DNA of 35,275 bases from CAYWKU01 sp964459325 (GTDB taxonomy: Bacteria > RBG-13-61-14 > CAYWKU01), in contig CAYWKU010000035.1 of the NCBI GenBank assembly GCA_964459325.1, forward strand, positions 1-35,275. The letters run 5' to 3'. This document shows positions 30,109 to 35,275 of this stretch, in pieces (position 1 is the stretch's first letter; each line of letters begins with the position of its first letter). The notes beneath the pieces were generated by a model. It was not told the origin of the DNA. It saw only the letters and a program-made list of their open reading frames with translations, and searched no databases. Made by a program: the position numbers and the translations under genes.

Positions 30109-33100
30109 TTATTTTCTGGCGAACAATCCCTTCACGAACCGGGATGCCCTTTCGGTGTTCCTTTCCACCACCAGGAACAGCGCCGGCACGGAGAAGAACG
30201 TAAACACGGTCGAAACCGCCACTCCTCCCATTGTAGCCGCCGCAATTGGAATCAGGAACTCGGAGCCCGTGCCTCCCAGCACCTGCGGCATAATGCCCGC
30301 CAGGATGGCGATGTTGGTCATCAGTATCATCCGAAACCGCCTGTCGGAGCCTTCATGTATGCACTCCTCCAGTGATTTGTCGGACGTTCGAATCTTCTGC
30401 AGGGCGTAATCGATTATCAGGATGCCGTTGTTGACCACGATTCCCACCAGCATGACCACCGCCATCATGGACATGATGTTTATTGTAAGCCCGGAGAAGA
30501 ACAGGGTCCCGAACACCCCCACCAGGCCCAGCGGCACCGTCACCAGGATGGTCAGGGGATGGATGAAGGAGTTAAGAATCGCCGCCAGAAGCATGTAAGT
30601 CAGTATGACCGCCAGTATGAAGGCCATGAGTATGCTGGCCATGCTCTCCCTCTGTTCCTCTGCGGTTCCGGCGAAACGGTAACCGTAACCCGGCGGGAAA
30701 TCTATTTCCGAGAACTTATCCCTGAGAATATTGACGTTCTCTCCCATGCTCTTTTTGGCTATGAAACTGCGGAGGTAAATGACCCTGCGCTTGTCTTTCC
30801 GGTAAAGCGTGGCGACGCTCTTGGTGCGCTCGAAGGCGCCGAGTTGTGACAACGGCGCCAATCCTTTCGATGTCCGCACTCGATAAGTTTTGAGGTCTTC
30901 GGTGGAATCGCGGTCGGTCTCGGCCAGACGGACGTTAATATCGTAGTCTTCACCCCCGATTCTCAACACCGAAGCATCCTCGCCTTCCACGGAATATCTC
31001 AGCGTGGTACCCAGCAACGCGTTAGGCGCCATGTAATCGGAGCGCTTGTAGCCGTTCGGATAAAAATGTACCTCATCCTTCGGCGGCCTGTACGTATTGA
31101 AGACGGCGCGGAAGTTGCCGGTCTCCATGGCCTTTTTGCGCATCTTTTCGCTCAGCTCTATCAGCTTGTCATAATCCGGGCCGTAAACGTCTATATCGAG
31201 GTCCGATTCTCCGGGCCCTCTCCTTCCTCTGCGGGTGTATATTTCTGCGCCGGGTATTCTTGCAAGCGGTTCCTGGAGTCGATACATGAGTCTCTCATCC
31301 GATATTTCCCTTTTTTCCTTCTCCACCAGCCGCACCTTCACTTCGACCTCGTCGAATCCCACGTTCTCCCCGCCGGCCTGGGAGGTATAGTCTTTCATTA
31401 TATCATCCGGTATTTCCGAGGTAATGACGCCTTCGATTTGGTTTGTCACGCTCAGAGCCCTCTTATACCCGGCTCCCTTTGGAAGCTGTGCGATTATGTT
31501 CAACTCCCCTTCATCGCTTTCGGGAAAAAATTCTCCACCGATATATCTGACCGAAAACATGGTCAGCATGAAAATCGCAAGCGTTACCAGGAGGGTTATC
31601 CACGGATGGCGCAAAACCGGATACAGGGATTTCACGTAAGAATGGCGCACCCGGTCCAGAAAATTTCTCAGTGCATTCAAGGGATAATGCAACCACCTGG
31701 TTACTTTCAGCCTTTCGCGACCCTCCGGTTGCATCCCCCGGAAAAACACGCCGGAGAGCATCGGGGTGAGAGAAAAACTGGCCAACAGGGAAAAAATGGT
31801 TGCGAACACCACCGTCATGCCGAACTGGTAGAAGAACTGGCCTACTATTCCGCCCATGAAAGCGATAGGCGTAAACACCACGATGTTGGTGCCGGCGGCC
31901 GCCATAACCGCCACGGCTATTTCCGCGGCGCCTTCCGTCGCGGCGTCGGAAGCGCCCTTTCCGTACTCCATGTGTGTGGCTATGTTCTCCAGAACCACTA
32001 TCGCGTTGGCCACCAGCACTCCTATGGAAATGCCCAGGGCCGAAAGGCTCATTATGTTGATGGTGAAATCAAAAGCCCGCATCAACAGAAAGGCCGATAC
32101 GATGGAGGTAGGTATCACCACGACGGCCACCAGCGTTATCCTGAAGTCGCGTAGAAAAATCCACAGGATAAGGCCGCACAGCACTACGCCGTAAAAGATA
32201 TTTGAAAGTGCATTTCTTACCGAGTCCCTGATATACACGGAGGTGTCATCAGCCACTTTCAGACTTACTTCGGCCGGCAGTTCATCACTGATACTGTCCA
32301 GCTTCCCCAGTATTCCGTCGGCGACCTCGATGGTGTTTGCGTCCGAGCGCTTGTAGACATCCAGCAGCACGCAATTTTCACTCCGGTAACGCACCACCGA
32401 GTCCCGCTCCTCGGTGCCGTCCTCGACCCTGGCCACGTCGGAAATCCGTATTATCCCGTGCCCTTGTGCCGGAAAGGCGAGGTTGCGAATTTCTTCGACA
32501 CTTCTTGCCTCGCCTTTAAAACGAAGTCCGATTTCCCTGGTTTCGGTTTTTATATTACCGGCGGGGATATCCAGGTTCTGCTGTTCGAGAGCTTTGGTCA
32601 GGTCGGTGATTGTCAGGCCATATTGAGCAAGTTTGGGCAGCCTGGCCAGCACGTTAACCTGGCGGGCCGCTCCGCCGAGTATTTCCACCTTGGCGACCCC
32701 GCCAACCTGCCCGAATTCGTTTTCCAGGCGTTCGTCGGCAAACTCATAAAGGTCCCGCTCGCTCATGCTCTCCGAAACGGCGGCGATTTTAATAACCGGC
32801 ATGCTAAGGGGGTCATACTTCGCAACTACCGGGTCTTCCGCGTCGTCCGGCAACTCTTCCCTTATCAGCTCGACCTTGTCCTTAACGTCAAGCGCCTTGA
32901 GGTCAACGTCGACGCCCAGCTCGAATTGTACTATCAGGTACCCGTAGCTCTCGTTTATCTCGGAGCGTATCTCATCGATGTCGCTTATGTTGGAGACCTC
33001 GTCCTCAATCTTCTTGATCATTTCGCTTTCGATTTCGACGGGGCTTGCTCCGGGATAGACGCAGATTACCTGGACTATGGGGAAATCAAGTTCGGGCAAC

Positions 33101-33207
33101 AGGTCGACGACCATCCGCTGGTAGGAGACTATTCCGAGCACTACGAAGACCGCCACCATCATCACGGTGGTGGCGGGCCTGCTTACGAACGTTCTTATCA
33201 GCCCCAT
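30109..33207 (-). CDS. RND-family transporter lacking the TM4 Asp pair (pump 2)
   Basis: 1032 aa, full-length RND architecture. The start GLIRTFVSRPATTVMM is the TM1 region, porter domains follow, then TM4 SIGVLVANAIVVLENI and the TM10 motif GIVVNNGILIIDYAL. At the TM4 positions of AcrB D407/D408 it has A400 and N401, read directly from 32005-32010. The usual proton-relay pair is therefore absent, although the rest looks intact. It may use another acidic residue, another ion, or be non-pumping. It overlaps the adaptor gene by 1 nt (TAATG) and belongs to the MarR-regulated operon. It shares only family-level similarity with pump 1. Confidence 0.93.
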   Translation of the reverse strand: MGLIRTFVSRPATTVMMVAVFVVLGIVSYQRMVVDLLPELDFPIVQVICVYPGASPVEIESEMIKKIEDEVSNISDIDEIRSEINESYGYLIVQFELGVDVDLKALDVKDKVELIREELPDDAEDPVVAKYDPLSMPVIKIAAVSESMSERDLYEFADERLENEFGQVGGVAKVEILGGAARQVNVLARLPKLAQYGLTITDLTKALEQQNLDIPAGNIKTETREIGLRFKGEARSVEEIRNLAFPAQGHGIIRISDVARVEDGTEERDSVVRYRSENCVLLDVYKRSDANTIEVADGILGKLDSISDELPAEVSLKVADDTSVYIRDSVRNALSNIFYGVVLCGLILWIFLRDFRITLVAVVVIPTSIVSAFLLMRAFDFTINIMSLSALGISIGVLVANAIVVLENIATHMEYGKGASDAATEGAAEIAVAVMAAAGTNIVVFTPIAFMGGIVGQFFYQFGMTVVFATIFSLLASFSLTPMLSGVFFRGMQPEGRERLKVTRWLHYPLNALRNFLDRVRHSYVKSLYPVLRHPWITLLVTLAIFMLTMFSVRYIGGEFFPESDEGELNIIAQLPKGAGYKRALSVTNQIEGVITSEIPDDIMKDYTSQAGGENVGFDEVEVKVRLVEKEKREISDERLMYRLQEPLARIPGAEIYTRRGRRGPGESDLDIDVYGPDYDKLIELSEKMRKKAMETGNFRAVFNTYRPPKDEVHFYPNGYKRSDYMAPNALLGTTLRYSVEGEDASVLRIGGEDYDINVRLAETDRDSTEDLKTYRVRTSKGLAPLSQLGAFERTKSVATLYRKDKRRVIYLRSFIAKKSMGENVNILRDKFSEIDFPPGYGYRFAGTAEEQRESMASILMAFILAVILTYMLLAAILNSFIHPLTILVTVPLGLVGVFGTLFFSGLTINIMSMMAVVMLVGIVVNNGILIIDYALQKIRTSDKSLEECIHEGSDRRFRMILMTNIAILAGIMPQVLGGTGSEFLIPIAAATMGGVAVSTVFTFFSVPALFLVVERNTERASRFVKGLFARK

Positions 33208-34301
33208 TACTCGTTCTCCCCTTCAGGAGGCGTTTCTTCATCGCCGCCTTCCGGTTTCCGGGGTCTGACTCTGGCGCCGTCTTCGAGCAAACTCTTACCC
33301 CGGAGAACGACCGGCAGTTCGGGGTCGAGTTCCTCCAGAACAATGTACTCGTCACCGACCACCACTTGCTTGATGGGTATCTTGTAAGCCCTCTCTTCCT
33401 TTACCTGGTAGACGTAGCTTGCTCCCTCTTCATCGGTAAACACCGCATCGGATTCGACGTAAATCGCATCTTCCGGGTGATATATCCTTACTGCGGCGGT
33501 GACGTATGTTCCCACCTTCAGCTCGTGGTCGGGGTTGGGCATCAGAATCTCCAGGTCGAAAAGCCCGGTATCGGGGTTTGCTCCCATGGTTACGCGGTCG
33601 ACTTTTCCGGAAATGGTATTGTTTTCGACTAGCGCCTTGACCGGCTGGTTTTCTTTTATCTGCCGTGCATCTTCCTCGCTTATTTTGGCGATGATGCGCA
33701 CGGGGTTTATGGAGGAGACTATCGCAAGGGTTTCGTCGGGCATTATCTGCCCTTCTTTTGCGTACATGTGAGTAATAACCCCGGGAATGGGGCTTGTCAG
33801 CTCGGTAGCGGTAAGGGCCTGCTCCAGGTCGGATTTGGCGTGCTCATACTTGAGCTTGATTTTCTCCAGGGCATCCTTCGGGACGGCGCCCCTTCCATAG
33901 AGTTCTTTGTAGCTTTCGTAATCGTCCTTGGCTTCGTTGTAGATTTCGCGGAGTAGTTGCACCCTTGTCCGGTTTCTGGGGTCTTTTTCCTCCAGAACGA
34001 TTATGGAAGTATTTGCTTTCACCCGGTCTCCGACTTGGTATTTTATTTTTTTTATGGGAGCGAGGTCCGGCGTAGAGATTATCGCCTCCCTGCCGCCGTG
34101 TATCTTTCCCTGTATATCGCGCCACACCTCGAACTCGCCCTTGTGCACTTCTGTGAGCGCCACCGGGTAGCCTTTGCGCTCCTGTATGGTTTCCACGCCT
34201 TTCCTGACGTACTCGCTCTGACCGCGCGTGGATATGCGATAGAAAGCGGCTACGGCCACTGCAAGCACCAGGATTATCAGTGCAATTACCGTTCTTCTCA
34301 T
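33207..34301 (-). CDS. RND efflux periplasmic adaptor of pump 2
   Basis: 364 aa, HlyD/AcrA-like. TM anchor at 4-20, lipoyl halves (GREAIISTPDLAPIKKIKYQVGD and TSPIPGVITHMYAKEG), a helical hairpin about 95-155, beta barrel and membrane-proximal domain (GDEYIVLEELDPELPVVLRG). The C-terminus is acidic (GGDEETPPEGENE). Translationally coupled to the RND gene by a TAATG overlap. No outer-membrane factor is encoded in this operon, so it may share the NodT-like factor of pump 1 or use one encoded elsewhere. Confidence 0.93.
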   Translation of the reverse strand: MRRTVIALIILVLAVAVAAFYRISTRGQSEYVRKGVETIQERKGYPVALTEVHKGEFEVWRDIQGKIHGGREAIISTPDLAPIKKIKYQVGDRVKANTSIIVLEEKDPRNRTRVQLLREIYNEAKDDYESYKELYGRGAVPKDALEKIKLKYEHAKSDLEQALTATELTSPIPGVITHMYAKEGQIMPDETLAIVSSINPVRIIAKISEEDARQIKENQPVKALVENNTISGKVDRVTMGANPDTGLFDLEILMPNPDHELKVGTYVTAAVRIYHPEDAIYVESDAVFTDEEGASYVYQVKEERAYKIPIKQVVVGDEYIVLEELDPELPVVLRGKSLLEDGARVRPRKPEGGDEETPPEGENE

Positions 34302-34364
34302 AACGTTTTCCCCTTGTATGGACCGATATTACGAATGCTTCCGCTTTGGAAGCAGCTCTTAATT

Positions 34365-34910
34365 TCATTTATTCAGGTTCGTGATACTCCCTTTTGTAGC
34401 CTCCGGGGATGATTCATTCAAAATCCTCTCAAACTCGGTTTGAAGTTTCTTCAGGATTTCAATCAAGGTTTCTCCCTCGCTTTTTGATATTTTACTGAAA
34501 ACCTCTGAAAAAATACCGAGCATGGAAGACGAAGATTGTTCGATGAAGGCCTTCCCCGATTGCGCCATTCTGATAACCACCTTCCGTTTGTCCCCCGGGT
34601 GAGAGGAGCGTTTTACAAACCCCAGTTGTTCCAACTTATCCAGCGTGGCGCTCATGCTGGCCCGGCTTATCTCGATGTTTTTGGCAAGTTCCGCGGGCGT
34701 CGAGCGGTGCTCCGGTTCGTAGAGTAACTCCATCAAAACCAGAAAACCTGAGCGGGAAATGTTATAAGTATCTACGTGTTGAGTTACCATCTCGTGCAAT
34801 TCGGAAATAAGGTCCATGGACTCGATTGCTCTCCTGAGCACCTTAATGTCGACTCCGCGAACGCCCCTGGCGAAATCCAGCCCCTTTTCCATCGTATTTT
34901 TAGCTCTCAT
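34365..34910 (-). CDS. MarR-family transcriptional regulator
   Basis: 181 aa. Winged helix at about 54-116: recognition helix NIEISRASMSATLDKLEQLGFV and the wing RSSHPGDKRKVVIRM, with the DKR signature of MarR proteins. An N-terminal extension (about 1-30) and a C-terminal helix provide dimerisation. It is first in the pump 2 operon, 63 bp before the adaptor, and lies behind a promoter carrying a perfect palindrome, so it very likely represses itself and the pump. The start codon has a weak ribosome site; the Met at residue 7 is an alternative. Confidence 0.92.
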   Translation of the reverse strand: MRAKNTMEKGLDFARGVRGVDIKVLRRAIESMDLISELHEMVTQHVDTYNISRSGFLVLMELLYEPEHRSTPAELAKNIEISRASMSATLDKLEQLGFVKRSSHPGDKRKVVIRMAQSGKAFIEQSSSSMLGIFSEVFSKISKSEGETLIEILKKLQTEFERILNESSPEATKGSITNLNK

Positions 34911-35027
34911 ATTTTCATCTCAATCTTCAAACCGGCGGAGGATAATCGGTGATTATTTCATGGGCCATGCGCACCCGGTTTTGTCGACAGGGGCAAGGGT
35001 CAAATATCGTTCCTGTAATCGCCTGAT

Positions 35028-35076
35028 AAATTGTTAGCTGGCTAACAATTTTATCCTTTGTTTTGACAAGTGTCAA
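35028..35076 (-). promoter_or_regulatory. promoter and MarR operator of the pump 2 operon
   Basis: On the minus strand, TTGACA (35071-35076), a 17-bp spacer and TAAAAT (35048-35053) form a near-consensus promoter. A perfect 11-bp inverted repeat, AAATTGTTAGC-TG-GCTAACAATTT (35028-35051), covers the -10 and the start point, an ideal site for repressor binding. A second palindrome, TTGACA-AG-TGTCAA (35063-35076), overlaps the -35. The 130-nt leader to 34911 shows nothing more. Confidence 0.75.
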
Positions 35077-35146
35077 GCCGTGGCGGGGGTAAGGGTCCAA
35101 AATTCCCTGTTAAGGGTAGCGCACCTTGACCGCCTCCGGGGGTTTT

Positions 35147-35275
35147 ATGAAATATGCTCATCAGGAAAGGCGGAGGTCTATTTATCCAAAAGAGGCCGTT
35201 GAAAACAGGCTTCAGGGGGAGAAAAGGCTTTTTTTCTGTAGCTCCCCGAGAATGTCTTTTCCAGACAAGGGGTTT
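35147..35275 (+). CDS. possible partial ORF running off the window
   Basis: An ATG at 35147 preceded by GGGGG opens a frame with no stop up to the window end (43 codons, MKYAHQERRRSIYPKE...). The RRRS start resembles the opening of PilZ-type proteins, but that is weak and too short to judge. The stretch 34911-35146 otherwise holds only the promoter and operator. Confidence 0.3.
   Translation, partial: MKYAHQERRRSIYPKEAVENRLQGEKRLFFCSSPRMSFPDKGF

Noticed and set aside
31066..32154. 362-aa plus-strand ORF, and the 309-aa one at 32458-33387
   Set aside because: Antisense shadows of the pump 2 RND gene, whose minus-strand protein has full family motifs.
1..35275. CRISPR array, complete insertion sequence or prophage
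   Set aside because: No regularly spaced repeats, no cas genes, no transposase, integrase or phage structural gene could be found in any frame.

Overview
The window looks like a chromosomal segment of a Gram-negative, probably anaerobic bacterium with deltaproteobacterial (Desulfobacterota-like) gene content. This rests on its PAS/sigma-54 activator, a HoxEFU/HndABC-type NAD-linked diaphorase with many Fe-S motifs, a DsrC/TusE-like protein, two tripartite RND pumps and Fis-type regulators. No phylogenetic marker settles the phylum, so this is inference.

Layout. 0.3-1.8 kb: a flavodoxin-like protein and a MerB (alkylmercury lyase)-fold protein. 1.9-6.4 kb: a TlpA-type thioredoxin, a stand-alone MshEN-domain protein with a long acidic tail, and glycogen phosphorylase. 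6.4-8.0 kb: lipocalin-like and MOSC genes on the minus strand, then a decayed FtsX/Lol-type permease operon. 8.0-8.3 kb: a complete tRNA-Gln(CTG)/tRNA-Glu(CTC) transcription unit. 8.6-12.4 kb: an SDR whose 3' end runs into a hairpin-ended repeat, then two nearly identical RRM RNA-binding genes flanking an epimerase. Each RRM gene has its own promoter, a conserved leader of about 155 nt and a terminator. 12.5-14.7 kb: orphan hisF, divergent from a PAS/sigma-54 activator.

14.7-22.3 kb is a thiol/Fe-S redox neighbourhood. The minus strand carries a tandem DsrC-like protein and a methyltransferase. The plus strand carries two tiny paralogous C-x14-C-x2-C proteins, a CoA-disulfide-reductase-like flavoprotein, a small four-Cys protein and NuoE/NuoF/HoxU-like subunits, ending in a truncated alpha/beta hydrolase. 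22.4-30.1 kb: a TetR regulator with a palindromic operator, an outer-membrane factor/adaptor/RND operon, and a secreted LolA-like protein. 30.1-35.1 kb: a second, oppositely oriented pump operon (MarR, adaptor, RND) behind a promoter whose -10 is covered by a perfect palindrome.

Most notable signals: (1) the duplicated RRM leader, which has a shared nested pairing scheme and looks like an undescribed cis-regulatory RNA; (2) the two-domain DsrC-like fusion, in which both halves have lost redox cysteines, lying divergent from an uncharacterised small Cys-protein pair and close to NAD(P)H-linked redox genes; (3) an RND pump whose TM4 aspartate pair is replaced by Ala-Asn; (4) two families of palindromic repeats and several gene relics.
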